A program made the translations under genes and the position numbers. A stretch of 42,078 nt of DNA from Acidobacteria bacterium UBA2161. GTDB taxonomy: Bacteria; Acidobacteriota; Vicinamibacteria; Vicinamibacterales; UBA823. The notes below the pieces were generated by a model. The model was not told the origin of the DNA and ran no database searches. It worked only from the letters and a program-made list of their open reading frames with translations. The DNA lies in the NCBI GenBank assembly GCA_002328835.1, contig DCWN01000025.1, forward strand, positions 107,343-149,420. The letters run 5' to 3'. Numbering within the stretch: the stretch's first letter is position 1; each line of letters begins with the position of its first letter. This document shows positions 1 through 8,933 of this stretch, piece after piece.

Positions 1-509
1 GCGAAGAATCCGGTACCGCGACCGGTGCCCGCCTCGATCGAGACGACCGCTCGAACCGCCGACCCGATCACATCTTCCAACGATCGGACGGCGACCGGTG
101 TCGGTCGGACCGGAGGCGGGGGGTCACGCGGCGGCGGGCTCGCTTCGGCCGGCCGGACCGTCGGCGCCGAGGGAGCGGGCGCCGCGATCGCCGAGGGGTC
201 TGGTCTGCCCTCGACGACAGGCGCGGGCGCGGGCGCGGGTGCGGGCGCGGCGGTGGAGGTCTCGTCCGGCGATGATGTCGGGCGAAGCAGGACGATGGCC
301 AACAGGAGGACGCTGACTCCGGCCCAAACGGCGGTCCACGGCCCGCGCGGTTCGCGTGCCACCGGTGGAGCCGCTGTCGGCGGTGATGGCGCCGGCTCGG
401 GCAGCGCGGTGCGCTGGAAGCCACAGCGGCACGACTGCACCTTGTGGGGCACCTGGCGGCCGCAGCCGGGACAGGTCCAGACGTACGACCCGTCGACTCG
501 ATCAGTCAT
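1..509 (-). CDS. Zinc-ribbon, membrane-anchored trypsin-like serine protease (N-terminal part)
   Basis: The gene runs leftward off the window edge; 169 codons are visible. The start ATG is at 509-507. The protein opens with a zinc-ribbon-like pattern (C13, C16, C27, C29). A single membrane segment follows at about residues 58-76, then a long Ala/Pro linker (about 80-142). From about residue 144 the sequence LEDVIGSAVRAVVSIEAG and then GTGRGTGFF matches the first strands of S1C/HtrA-type trypsin-like peptidases. The catalytic His, Asp and Ser would lie outside the window, so activity cannot be judged. The expected topology is a cytoplasmic zinc ribbon with a periplasmic protease, probably in envelope quality control. 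A TAGAAT hexamer on this strand at 567-562 is a possible -10. The gene is divergent from the aminotransferase at 652. Confidence 0.8.
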   Translation of the reverse strand, partial: MTDRVDGSYVWTCPGCGRQVPHKVQSCRCGFQRTALPEPAPSPPTAAPPVAREPRGPWTAVWAGVSVLLLAIVLLRPTSSPDETSTAAPAPAPAPAPVVEGRPDPSAIAAPAPSAPTVRPAEASPPPRDPPPPVRPTPVAVRSLEDVIGSAVRAVVSIEAGTGRGTGFF

Positions 510-651
510 CAGTCAGTCACGCCGTCGCCGGGCTCAAGCTGAGGATCCGAGATTACTCTTGATTCTACTGCAAGTTACCGGCTTGTCGCGACCGGGCGGG
601 CGCATCGGCCCGATGAGAAGGCGGCGCCGCTTTCTGCGATAGGCTCAGCCG

Positions 652-1809
652 ATGTTCTCGAGCCGGCTGCCGCACGACCCGGTGGCGAATCTGCTGACGC
701 GCGCGCTTCGAGAACTGCGCGCGGACGATGTCCCGATCCTCGACCTGACCGAATCGAACCCGACGCGCGTCGGTCTGGACTACCCGGAGCGGCTCTTCGA
801 CGAGCTAGTTCGGTCGAGTCGAGGCTACGCGCCGGCATCGCTCGGGGCGTGGAGCGCCCGGACGGCCGTTGCGGCGCATCTCGAGACCGAGGCGATCGAC
901 GTGGCGCCGGACCGGATCGCTCTGACCGCGAGTACGAGTGAGGCTTACTCGATCTTGTTCAAGCTCTTGTGCGACCCGGGTGACGAGATCCTGGTGCCAC
1001 AGCCGAGCTATCCGCTCTTCACGCATCTCACCCGACTGGACGGCGTCATCGGGGTCCCGTACGACCTCGAGCATCTCGGCCGGTGGGCGATCGATCCGGG
1101 CCGGTTGGCCCGGGCCGTCTCGTCTCGGACCCGAGCGATTCTCGTCGTGACGCCGAACAATCCGACCGGGTCGTATCTGAGCCAGCTCGAACTGGAGCAG
1201 GTGAGCGAGTTGGCCGCCGCCCACGATCTGGCGTTGATCGGCGACGAGGTGTTCCGGTCGTATCCCGCGTCGGGCGCGATTGCTCATCAGCCCAGCGTGC
1301 TGGTCGGAGGCGCGCCTCTGGTCTTCAGTCTCGGCGGATTGTCCAAGTCCGTGGGATTGCCCCAGATGAAGTTGGCGTGGATCGCGGTCGGTGGGCGCGA
1401 CGCGGCGATGACGTCGGCCATGGCACGTCTCGAGCTTGTCTGCGACACCTACCTGTCGGTCGCCACGAGCGTGCAGGGGGCGGTCGGCGGACTGTTCGCC
1501 GGCGGCCGGGCTGTACACGAGCAGATCGCCCTGCGGGTCCGTCGGAATCTGGATGCGCTGCAGCGTGGCGGCGCCGACGCGCCCTGGGCACGCGTGCTGC
1601 CGGTCGAGGGCGGCTGGTCGGCCGTGGTGGAGGTGCCGGCCACGGTCTCCGAAGAGGAGCGCGTGCTGGATCTCCTGACGCGACACCACGTCCTGGTGCA
1701 TCCTGGCTTCTTCTACGACTTTCCGCGTGAGGCGTTCCTCGTCTGCAGCCTCCTGCCCGAACCGCCCGTCTTCGACGCCGCGCTGCCGCATCTGTTCGCA
1801 CGCGACTGA
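652..1809 (+). CDS. Class I/II pyridoxal-phosphate aminotransferase
   Basis: A 385-residue fold-type I aminotransferase of the aspartate/alanine/aromatic group, cytoplasmic. Visible motifs are the substrate-side segment ESNPT (34-38), NNPTG (169-173), the PLP-pyridine Asp in IGDEV (D198) and the Schiff-base lysine in SLGGLSKSVG (K232). The length is normal for the family. Substrate cannot be assigned from sequence; alanine, aspartate or another amino donor are all possible. The start is the ATG at 652, with a TAGGCT hexamer six bases upstream that could be a -10 for a leaderless transcript. The gene stands alone between a divergent protease gene and a downstream peptidase gene with its own promoter. 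Confidence 0.9.
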   Translation: MFSSRLPHDPVANLLTRALRELRADDVPILDLTESNPTRVGLDYPERLFDELVRSSRGYAPASLGAWSARTAVAAHLETEAIDVAPDRIALTASTSEAYSILFKLLCDPGDEILVPQPSYPLFTHLTRLDGVIGVPYDLEHLGRWAIDPGRLARAVSSRTRAILVVTPNNPTGSYLSQLELEQVSELAAAHDLALIGDEVFRSYPASGAIAHQPSVLVGGAPLVFSLGGLSKSVGLPQMKLAWIAVGGRDAAMTSAMARLELVCDTYLSVATSVQGAVGGLFAGGRAVHEQIALRVRRNLDALQRGGADAPWARVLPVEGGWSAVVEVPATVSEEERVLDLLTRHHVLVHPGFFYDFPREAFLVCSLLPEPPVFDAALPHLFARD

Positions 1810-1850
1810 CGGTTCCGCCTCGGGCCGCGTCGTCGGCCGGCGGACTCCTA

Positions 1851-1859
1851 TGTTAGAAT
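1851..1859 (+). promoter_or_regulatory. Extended -10 promoter of the M23 peptidase gene
   Basis: TGTTAGAAT fits the extended -10 pattern TGnTAnnnT. It ends nine bases before the ATG at 1869, so the predicted transcript would have a leader of only a few bases. No convincing -35 is visible. Confidence 0.5.
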
Positions 1860-1868
1860 GCGCGGAAC

Positions 1869-3167
1869 ATGCGTCTCCTCAGCTACTTAGTCCCCATTGC
1901 GTTCATCGCGGCGTCCGGGCTGCTGCTCGCCGGGTGCTCCGCGCCGGCGCCAGAGGCCGAGCTGTCGCCGGCCCCCGCGTTCGACATCGAGCTGCCTTCG
2001 CAGTCGACGGTGGTCGAGGGCACCGTGCCGCGCAACGCGACGTTCGCAGGGCTGCTCGAATCGCACGACCTGCCCGGTGCGCTCATCGTCGCGATCGTGG
2101 ACGAGACGCGCGACGTGTTCGACCCGCGACGGTTGCGAGCCGGCAACGACTACCGGATCGTGACGGCGGTTGACGGTCGACTGCGCCAGCTCGAGTATCA
2201 CATCGACTCGGACAGCTTCCTGCGGGTGGAAGCGCGCGAGCGCGCCGGCGATAGCGCTGTTGAAGCGACCGTCGTGCCCTACGTCAAGCAACGCGCGGTC
2301 ATCGCGATGAGTGGCGGCATCGATCGGTCGCGCTCGTCGCTGGTCGCGGCGATCGACGACGCGGGTGAGCAGGTGCAACTCGCGATTGCGATGGCTGACG
2401 TGCTCGGCGGCGAGATCGATTTCAACAACGACCTCCGTCTCGGTGATTCGTTCCGCGTGCTCTTCGAGCGCTACCTGCGCGAGGATCAGTACGACGACTA
2501 CGGCAACGTGCTGGCGACCGAGTTCAACAACGACGGGCGGCGCGTCAGGGCCATCAGGTTCACGCCGCCCGGCGGCGACCCCGGCTACTACGACGAAGAA
2601 GGGCGATCGCTCAAACGGATGTTTCTGCGGTCGCCCTTGCGCTTCGAACCTCGCGTCACGTCGCGCTTCTCGCGCAGCCGGATGCATCCGATTCTGGGCG
2701 AGCGCCGGGCGCATCTCGGCGTGGACTATGGTGCGGCCACCGGCACGCCGGTCATTTCCGTCGCGAACGGCACGGTCATCTCTGCGGCCTGGAGCGGCGG
2801 ATCGGGCCGCATGGTTCGGCTCCGTCACAGTGGGGGCTATGAGACCTACTACCTGCACCTCTCGTCGTTCGCCAACGGCATGCGACCTGGCGCGCGTGTG
2901 GCGCAGGGCCAGCTGATCGGCCGGGTCGGGTCGACTGGCCTGGCCAACGGGCCGCACCTCGACTACCGCGTGAAGAAGAGCGGCGTCTTCGTGAATCCGC
3001 TGGTGGAGCATCGCAAGATGCCGCCAGGCGAGCCGATTCCCGCCGAGCACCTCGACGTGTTCCATGCCGAGCGCCAGCGTGTCTTCGGAATGCTCGTCGA
3101 CTCGACGCCCACCCCGACCATCCTGTCGGCCGACGACGCCGACGCTGCCGCGGCTGGCGCGCCCTGA
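1869..3167 (+). CDS. Lipoprotein M23-family peptidoglycan endopeptidase
   Basis: A 432-residue secreted lipoprotein. A hydrophobic signal ends in a lipobox (LLAGC, Cys23). Residues about 45-255 resemble the spacer domains of MepM/OapA-type M23 proteins, which fold over the active site. The LytM/M23 domain (about 262-375) keeps the metal and catalytic residues H282 and D286 (HLGVD), H330 (YYLHLSS) and H363 in GPHLDYRV, where the more usual final HLH is HLD. The expected role is cleavage of peptidoglycan cross-links in the periplasm during growth or division. The C-terminal tail (about 380-432) is acidic and low-complexity. The start is set by the signal peptide and by the extended -10 just upstream. 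Confidence 0.9.
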   Translation: MRLLSYLVPIAFIAASGLLLAGCSAPAPEAELSPAPAFDIELPSQSTVVEGTVPRNATFAGLLESHDLPGALIVAIVDETRDVFDPRRLRAGNDYRIVTAVDGRLRQLEYHIDSDSFLRVEARERAGDSAVEATVVPYVKQRAVIAMSGGIDRSRSSLVAAIDDAGEQVQLAIAMADVLGGEIDFNNDLRLGDSFRVLFERYLREDQYDDYGNVLATEFNNDGRRVRAIRFTPPGGDPGYYDEEGRSLKRMFLRSPLRFEPRVTSRFSRSRMHPILGERRAHLGVDYGAATGTPVISVANGTVISAAWSGGSGRMVRLRHSGGYETYYLHLSSFANGMRPGARVAQGQLIGRVGSTGLANGPHLDYRVKKSGVFVNPLVEHRKMPPGEPIPAEHLDVFHAERQRVFGMLVDSTPTPTILSADDADAAAAGAP

Positions 3168-3235
3168 CCGGGCGACCCGCGCCCTCCCATTCGATGTGTT
3201 CGGATCGCTCGACGTAGCGCTCGTCATGCGTGGGC

Positions 3236-3241
3236 TAAGAT
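3236..3241 (+). promoter_or_regulatory. Candidate -10 element of the DUF1015 gene
   Basis: TAAGAT sits six bases before the ATG at 3248, so transcription would start on the start codon itself (leaderless). There is no clear -35 and no Shine-Dalgarno sequence in this gap. Confidence 0.4.
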
Positions 3242-3247
3242 AGCCGC

Positions 3248-4471
3248 ATGGCGGCGATCCGTCCGTTTCGAGCGCTACGACCGATGCCAGGCGCCGCGCG
3301 CCGGGTTGCGGCCGTCCCGTACGACGTCGTGACGACCGACGAGGCACGCGAGTTGGCGGCCGGTGAACCGCTGAGCTTCCTGCGCGTGTCACGCGCCGAG
3401 ATCGACCTGCCGCCCGGGACCGACCCCCATGCCGAGACGGTGTACGCGCGTGCCGCGGACAACCTCCGGTCGCTGCGTCGGGCGGCGCCGCTCGTGACCG
3501 AGGCCGACGCGTCGCTGTACTGCTACCGGTTGCACGCCGACGGCCACGAGCAGGTGGGGTTGGCGGCATGCTATTCGCTCGATGAATACGACCGCGGCGC
3601 GATCAAGAAGCACGAACATACGCGGCCGGAGAAAGAAGACGACCGGACGCGCCACATGCTCGCGCTGCGTGCCCAGGCCGGACTGGTGTTTCTGACCTAC
3701 CGCGCGACGTCGACCATCGACGATGCGGTCGAGCGTGCGTGCGCGGGCGACCCGCTGTTCGACTTCGAGGCGCCCGACGGTGTGCGGCACACGGTGTGGG
3801 CGGTGCCGCCGTCCGAGGTCCGCGCGCTCGTGACGGGGTTCGAGGCCGTGCCCGCGCTCTACATCGCCGACGGCCACCATCGCGCCGCCAGCGCGGCTCG
3901 GGCGCGGACGACGATCACTCGTGGATCGGGGGCGATCCAGGAGGCGGATTCGTTCGTGGCCGTCGCGTTTCCGCATCGCCAGGTGCGGATTCTGCCGTAC
4001 CACCGCGTCGTCCGGGACCTGCACGGCCAGACGGCAGAGGCCTTCCTCGATCGCATTCGGGCGGCGTCCCAGGTGGAGACGGGTGGTCCGGTGCCGACGC
4101 GGGCCGGCGAGGTGTCGATCTATCTGGACGGTGCCTGGCACCGCGTGGTGCTGTTCGATCCGGCAGATGTGTCGGGGGATCGCGCGGCACGTCTCGATGT
4201 GGCGCGGCTCCACCGCGCCATTCTCGAGCCGCTGCTCGGAATCGGCGACGTGCGTCAGGATCCGCGAATCGACTTCGTCGGCGGTGCGCGTGGCACCGCC
4301 GCGCTCGAGGACCGCGTTGATCACGGCGAGGCGGCGGTGGCGTTCTCGATGTTTCCGGTGACCGTCGACGATCTGATGGGGATCGCTGATGAGGGCGGGA
4401 TCATGCCGCCCAAGTCCACCTGGTTCGAGCCGAAGCTGCGCGATGGGCTGCTGATCCATCCGATCGGCTGA
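3248..4471 (+). CDS. DUF1015 family protein
   Basis: A 407-residue cytoplasmic protein of the DUF1015 family. Hallmarks are the N-terminal IRPFRALRP, VAAVPYDVV (about 20-28), the charged block IKKHEHTRPEKEDDRTRH (about 119-136), the central YIADGHHRAASA (about 206-217) and the C-terminal PPKSTWFEPKLRDGL (about 386-400). The biochemical function is not established. The family is often found next to serine-biosynthesis genes, and here serC starts 19 bases after its stop, which supports a shared transcript. The conserved His/Arg blocks suggest a nucleotide- or phosphate-handling enzyme, but that is only inference. Confidence 0.9.
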   Translation: MAAIRPFRALRPMPGAARRVAAVPYDVVTTDEARELAAGEPLSFLRVSRAEIDLPPGTDPHAETVYARAADNLRSLRRAAPLVTEADASLYCYRLHADGHEQVGLAACYSLDEYDRGAIKKHEHTRPEKEDDRTRHMLALRAQAGLVFLTYRATSTIDDAVERACAGDPLFDFEAPDGVRHTVWAVPPSEVRALVTGFEAVPALYIADGHHRAASAARARTTITRGSGAIQEADSFVAVAFPHRQVRILPYHRVVRDLHGQTAEAFLDRIRAASQVETGGPVPTRAGEVSIYLDGAWHRVVLFDPADVSGDRAARLDVARLHRAILEPLLGIGDVRQDPRIDFVGGARGTAALEDRVDHGEAAVAFSMFPVTVDDLMGIADEGGIMPPKSTWFEPKLRDGLLIHPIG

Positions 4472-4489
4472 GCACTCCGGGCAGACGCG

Positions 4490-5575
4490 ATGGGTGAACG
4501 CATCTACAACTTCAGTGCCGGCCCGGCCGTGCTGCCGGAGCCCGTACTCGAGGAGGCGCAGCGTGATCTGCTGGCGCTCCCGGATGCGGGCATGTCGGTC
4601 CTGGAGATCAGTCATCGCTCCCGCCACTTCGATGCCATTCTCGCCGAGGCCGAGCGGGCGCTTCGTGACCTGGCCGGCGTCCCGGCGAGCCACCGGGTGC
4701 TGTTCCTGCAAGGCGGCGCCAGCCTGCAGTTTGCAATGGTGCCGATGAACCTGCTTCCCGCCGGTGGCACCGCGGACTACCTCGTCACGGGCGTCTGGTC
4801 GAGGAAAGCGGTCAAGGAGGCTGAACGAATCGGCCGGGTGCATCCGGCCGCGTCGACCGAGTCCGAACGGTTCGTCCGGGTGCCGCGGGCCGACGAGATT
4901 GCGGTGTCACCGGACGCGGCCTACGTGCACATGACGTCGAACAACACGATCTACGGGACGCAATGGACGAACCTGCCGGAGACGGGGTCGAGCCCGCTCG
5001 TGAGCGACATGTGTTCCGACATCTTCAGCCGCCCGGTGCCGGTCGAGAGGTTCGGTCTCATCTATGCCGGCGCCCAGAAGAACCTGGGTCCGGCCGGATT
5101 GACGGTCGTGATCGTGGACGAGGCGCTGCTGGCACGGTCGCCGGACGTGCTGCCATCGATGCTGAGTTACCGCGTGCTGGCCGACGGCGGCTCTCGGTAC
5201 AACACGCCGCCGGTCTTCGCGATCTACCTGCTGGGCCTGGTACTCAAGTGGCTGGCCGCGCAAGGCGGGCTCGAGGTGATGGCGGCACACAACGATCGCC
5301 AGGCCGCCCGGCTCTACGCCGAGGTCGACCGCACCGGGTTCTACCGTGGCGTGGCCGAGCGCGAGAGCCGATCGCGGATGAACGTCACGTTCCGTCTGCC
5401 GACCACGGATCTCGACGGTCGATTCGCTCGTGAGGCTGCCGAGGTCGGGTTGGATGGGCTCGCCGGTCATCGCACGGTCGGTGGCCTGCGGGCGTCGATC
5501 TACAACGCGATGCCCGACGCGGGCGTGGCGGCACTCGTGGAGTTCATGCAGGAGTTCGAGCGGACGCACGGGTGA
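4490..5575 (+). CDS. serC: Phosphoserine aminotransferase
   Basis: A 361-residue PLP enzyme that converts 3-phosphohydroxypyruvate and glutamate to phosphoserine and 2-oxoglutarate in serine biosynthesis. The N-terminus IYNFSAGPAVLP, the ISHRSRHF phosphate-binding block (40-47), QGGASLQF (74-81), SNNTIYGTQ (150-158) and the PLP lysine in YAGAQKNLGPAG (K197) are all typical. The length matches E. coli SerC. It follows the DUF1015 gene with a short gap and is probably co-transcribed. No serA or serB is present in the window. Confidence 0.96.
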   Translation: MGERIYNFSAGPAVLPEPVLEEAQRDLLALPDAGMSVLEISHRSRHFDAILAEAERALRDLAGVPASHRVLFLQGGASLQFAMVPMNLLPAGGTADYLVTGVWSRKAVKEAERIGRVHPAASTESERFVRVPRADEIAVSPDAAYVHMTSNNTIYGTQWTNLPETGSSPLVSDMCSDIFSRPVPVERFGLIYAGAQKNLGPAGLTVVIVDEALLARSPDVLPSMLSYRVLADGGSRYNTPPVFAIYLLGLVLKWLAAQGGLEVMAAHNDRQAARLYAEVDRTGFYRGVAERESRSRMNVTFRLPTTDLDGRFAREAAEVGLDGLAGHRTVGGLRASIYNAMPDAGVAALVEFMQEFERTHG

Positions 5576-5726
5576 GCGCTGAGGGCGCTTCGCGCTGAGG
5601 GGCTGTGGTACGCTGAAGGGTCGGTCCAGCCCCGGGGTGGGCGTCGGTGGGCGGGCCTGGCCGAAGAAGAAGGACCGCGGCAGGTGTCCGCGAGAACGAC
5701 AACTCAGTGAGTGGGTGGGGTATTCG

Positions 5727-8042
5727 ATGGTTGCTCTGTTGACATTCGTGTTGCTCTTCGTCGGCGCGGTCGCGCCGACGGCCGACGCCCAGACCGGGCT
5801 CGGCACGATTCAGGGTGCGGTTCGAGACGAGAGCGGTGCCGTCGTGCCTGGCGTGACGGTGACGGCGACCCACGCCGCCAGCGGTGCATCCGCCAGCGCG
5901 GTGAGTGACGGTGCCGGACGCTTCGAGGTGGGCGAGCTGCCGCCCGGCGACTACGAACTCGATGCCTCGATGCCCGGGTTCGCCGCGGCGACGCTGAGCG
6001 TGTCGCTCACCGCGGGCGCCGCCCGGACCGTGGACTTCACGCTGGCGATCTCGCCGCTGGCCGAAGCGGTCACGGTCACACGCACGCTACAGGAACGCAG
6101 TGCGGTGCCGACGGCCGTCGCGGTCGTCGACGGCGACGAGATCCAGTTCGCCCAGCGACAGGAGGCCTTGGCCGAGACGATGCGCGGCGTGCCGGGCGTG
6201 TTTGCCGAGAACCGGCGCAACTTCAGTCTGGCGAGCGGCGCACAGGTCACGATCCGGGCGCCGATGGTCGGCTTCGGGATGCGCGGCATCCAGATGTTCC
6301 AGGACGGCATCCCGCTGACGACCGCGGACGGGACGACCCAGCCGACCAACCTCGACCTTGGCTCCGCCGAGCGGATGGAGATCATCCGCGGGCCGAGTTC
6401 CGTGCTTTACGGCAACGCGGCGGGCGGCGTGATCAGCCTCTGGACGGCGTTTCCGACGGCGCGCCGGCTGGAGGTCCAGCCCGACATTCAGTTCGGCAGC
6501 TACGGCTACAACCGGCAACAGGTCAAGATGCACGGGACCTCAGGCCAGACGAGCTACCTGTTCAATGCCAACCGGATCGAAACCGACGGATTCCGCGAGC
6601 ACAGCGCGGCCGATGTGCGCCGGGCCAATCTGGTCGTGCGCCGCGCGGTGTCGTCGAACACCGAGATCCGCGGGATGTTCAACTTCTTCGACATGCCGTT
6701 TGGCGAGAGCGCGAGTACGCTGAACGAGGATGACGCGCGGAACAACCCCCAGAGCGTTCGCGCACTGGCGTTCCCACAGGGTTGGGGCGAGTCGGCGACG
6801 CAGGGCCAGGGTGGCGTGACGCTCGAGCATCAGTTCGAGAATGGCCTGGCGTTCCGGGGCACCGGCTGGGGCGCGTGGCGCGACGTCTCCAGTTCGATTC
6901 CGTTCCGGGTCATCGATCTGGGCCGAAGCGCCGGTGGATTCCGCACCGAACTGTCGGGAGCGAATGACTCGGGCGCGGTGCCGGTACGGTGGACGACCGG
7001 CGTCGACCTGTCGGTCCAGAGCGACGACCGGGCTGAGTTCGGCAACGCCGGCGGCGCGACCGACGGCGGGCTGCCCGAATACGGCGACTTACGGCTCGAG
7101 CAGAAGGAAGAGGTGCTCTCGGTCGCGCCGTTCGCGCAGGTGACGCTCACGCTGCACCCGCGCTGGCTGGCCACCGCGGGCGTTCGGTACGACTACTACG
7201 ATTTCACCGCGACCGATCGGTTCCTGAGCGACGGCGACCAGTCCGGAGGCCGGACGCTCGACGCGGTCAGCCCGATGGCCGGCGTGACCTTCCTCGCCAA
7301 CGACGAATTGAACCTCTACTCGAACTTTTCGACGGCCTACCAGACGCCCACGACCGTCGAGTTGTCGAACAAACCGACCGGCGAGGGCGAGGGCGGCTTC
7401 AACGAGAATCTCAACCCGGAGGACGTGCGCAGCTTCGAGGTTGGCGCACGTGGCACGGCCGACCAAGGACGCGTGCGGTACGAGGTCGCCGCCTACTTCG
7501 CGACGCTGGACAACGCGTTCGTCGAGTTCCAGCGGCCCGACGACCAGACGTTCTTCCTCAACGCCGGGGAGTCGTCCCGTAACGGCTTCGAGGCCCGACT
7601 CGACTGGGCGCCGGCACCCGAGGTGAGCACCTACGTGTCGTATACGTACCAGAACTTCGAGTTCGCCCAGTTCGAGACCGGTGGCGACGATTTTTCGGGG
7701 AACCCAGAACCCGGGGCGCCGCCGCATCAGCTCTACCTTGGCGGAGCCTTCGAGACGCCGTTCGGCCTCCGGACGATCGCGCAGCTCCGGTGGGTGGACG
7801 CCTACTCGGTCAACAACGCCAACACCGCCCAGAACTGGGCATACCAGGTCTTCGATCTCCGCTTTGGCTGGGACGGCGAGGTGAACGGCGTAGCGATCCA
7901 GCCGTTCTTCGGCATCGACAACCTCTTCGACGAGCGGTACAACGGCTCGACGATCCCGAATTCGTTCGGGCGCCGGTACTACGAACCCTCACCGGGACGC
8001 GAGGTCTACGTCGGCTTCCGGATCGGGGGTGGGCTGCAGTAG
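5727..8042 (+). CDS. TonB-dependent outer-membrane receptor with carboxypeptidase-regulatory-like domain
   Basis: A 771-residue protein if it starts at the ATG at 5727, which gives a normal signal peptide ending in ADAQ; the frame is open 90 bases further upstream but that part is not signal-like. Order: signal peptide, a CarboxypepD_reg-like Ig fold (about 27-110), a plug (about 115-240) with IIRGPSSVLYGNAAGGVI, then a 22-strand-type barrel to the C-terminus. The plug contains FQDGIPLTTADG, as in siderophore or metal-chelate receptors, so the ligand may be an iron complex; this is inference. It would need a TonB/ExbBD partner, and the TonB-family protein at 17608 is one candidate. A weak extended -10 (TGGTACGCT) lies at 5606-5614. 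Confidence 0.92.
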   Translation: MVALLTFVLLFVGAVAPTADAQTGLGTIQGAVRDESGAVVPGVTVTATHAASGASASAVSDGAGRFEVGELPPGDYELDASMPGFAAATLSVSLTAGAARTVDFTLAISPLAEAVTVTRTLQERSAVPTAVAVVDGDEIQFAQRQEALAETMRGVPGVFAENRRNFSLASGAQVTIRAPMVGFGMRGIQMFQDGIPLTTADGTTQPTNLDLGSAERMEIIRGPSSVLYGNAAGGVISLWTAFPTARRLEVQPDIQFGSYGYNRQQVKMHGTSGQTSYLFNANRIETDGFREHSAADVRRANLVVRRAVSSNTEIRGMFNFFDMPFGESASTLNEDDARNNPQSVRALAFPQGWGESATQGQGGVTLEHQFENGLAFRGTGWGAWRDVSSSIPFRVIDLGRSAGGFRTELSGANDSGAVPVRWTTGVDLSVQSDDRAEFGNAGGATDGGLPEYGDLRLEQKEEVLSVAPFAQVTLTLHPRWLATAGVRYDYYDFTATDRFLSDGDQSGGRTLDAVSPMAGVTFLANDELNLYSNFSTAYQTPTTVELSNKPTGEGEGGFNENLNPEDVRSFEVGARGTADQGRVRYEVAAYFATLDNAFVEFQRPDDQTFFLNAGESSRNGFEARLDWAPAPEVSTYVSYTYQNFEFAQFETGGDDFSGNPEPGAPPHQLYLGGAFETPFGLRTIAQLRWVDAYSVNNANTAQNWAYQVFDLRFGWDGEVNGVAIQPFFGIDNLFDERYNGSTIPNSFGRRYYEPSPGREVYVGFRIGGGLQ

Positions 8043-8089
8043 CCTGCGTGGCGGGACGCCGAGCGCCCGCTGTCGGCTGAGCCGGACCG

Positions 8090-8920
8090 ATGCGCCAGAC
8101 CCAAGGCTCCCTGGTCTGCCCGCAGTGCGGGAAGCTCGTCGGCATCAACGAGCCGACCTGCCCGTTCTGCGGCGCCTGGCGTCCGGGGCTCTACGGGTGG
8201 GCGCCGGTCCTGCAGCGGCTCGTCGGGAACCACCTCGATCTGATCTCCCTCATTGTCGCGACCTGCGTCACGCTCTACGTGATCGCCCTGCTGCTGCAGC
8301 CCGAGGCGATCACGCAGCCGCGCGGCATGCTGTCGTTCCTGTCGCCGGGGACGCGGGCACTCTACCAGCTTGGCATGACGGGCGGCATCGCCTGGCAGCT
8401 CGGCTGGTGGTGGACGCTGCTCACGGCGATCTACCTGCACGGCAGCGTGCTGCACATCCTGTTCAACGTGATGTGGATCCGGAACCTGGGCCCGGCCGTC
8501 TCGGAGATGTTCGGGCCGGGCCGGGCGTTCGTCATCTTCAACGTGGCGGGCGCATTCGGATTCCTCGTCTCGAACATGATGAGCAACGCGCCCACGATCG
8601 GGGCATCGGGCAGCATCTTCGGCCTGCTGGCCGCGCTCATCGTCTACGGGCGCCGGCGGGGCAGTTCGATGATGTCGCAGCAGATGTGGCAGTACGCGAT
8701 CGTGCTGTTCATCTTCGGCTTCCTGATGCCGGGCATCAACAACAGGGCGCACGGCGGCGGGTTCGTCGGCGGCTGGGTCGCCGCCTACCTGATGGGGTTC
8801 GTCGACGAGCAGCGCGAGAGCTCCTGGATGCTGCTGCTCGCGCTCGGCTTCATCGCCATCACGCTGGTCGGCATCGGCCTGTCGTTCACGAAGGTCACCG
8901 GCATCCTCCTCGCCGGCTGA
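8090..8920 (+). CDS. Rhomboid-family intramembrane serine protease with N-terminal zinc ribbon
   Basis: A 276-residue polytopic inner-membrane protein. The N-terminus has two CxxC knuckles (CPQC 10-13 and CPFC 24-27), a cytoplasmic zinc ribbon. About six membrane helices follow. The rhomboid catalytic dyad is present: Ser173 in IGASGSIFG and His221 in NNRAHGGGFVGG, with the HGSVLHILFNVMWI block (117-130) of helix 2. It should cleave transmembrane segments of unknown substrates. It follows the TonB receptor by 47 bases and may share its transcript. It ends facing pcnB, with the 8934-9123 structured element between them. Confidence 0.93.
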   Translation: MRQTQGSLVCPQCGKLVGINEPTCPFCGAWRPGLYGWAPVLQRLVGNHLDLISLIVATCVTLYVIALLLQPEAITQPRGMLSFLSPGTRALYQLGMTGGIAWQLGWWWTLLTAIYLHGSVLHILFNVMWIRNLGPAVSEMFGPGRAFVIFNVAGAFGFLVSNMMSNAPTIGASGSIFGLLAALIVYGRRRGSSMMSQQMWQYAIVLFIFGFLMPGINNRAHGGGFVGGWVAAYLMGFVDEQRESSWMLLLALGFIAITLVGIGLSFTKVTGILLAG

Positions 8921-8933
8921 AGAACTCACGGTA

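Noticed and set aside
221..252. GC-rich tandem repeat resembling a regulatory array
   Set aside because: It is the coding sequence of the Ala-Pro linker in the partial protease.
25..642. A 205-residue + strand frame at the left edge
   Set aside because: The opposite strand encodes a coherent zinc-ribbon, membrane-helix and protease N-terminus; this frame is Gly/Arg/Ala-rich shadow.
1887..3569. A 560-residue antisense frame, with similar long frames at 805-1791, 3389-4843 and 20918-22528
   Set aside because: They are complementary-strand shadows of well-supported genes in high-GC DNA.
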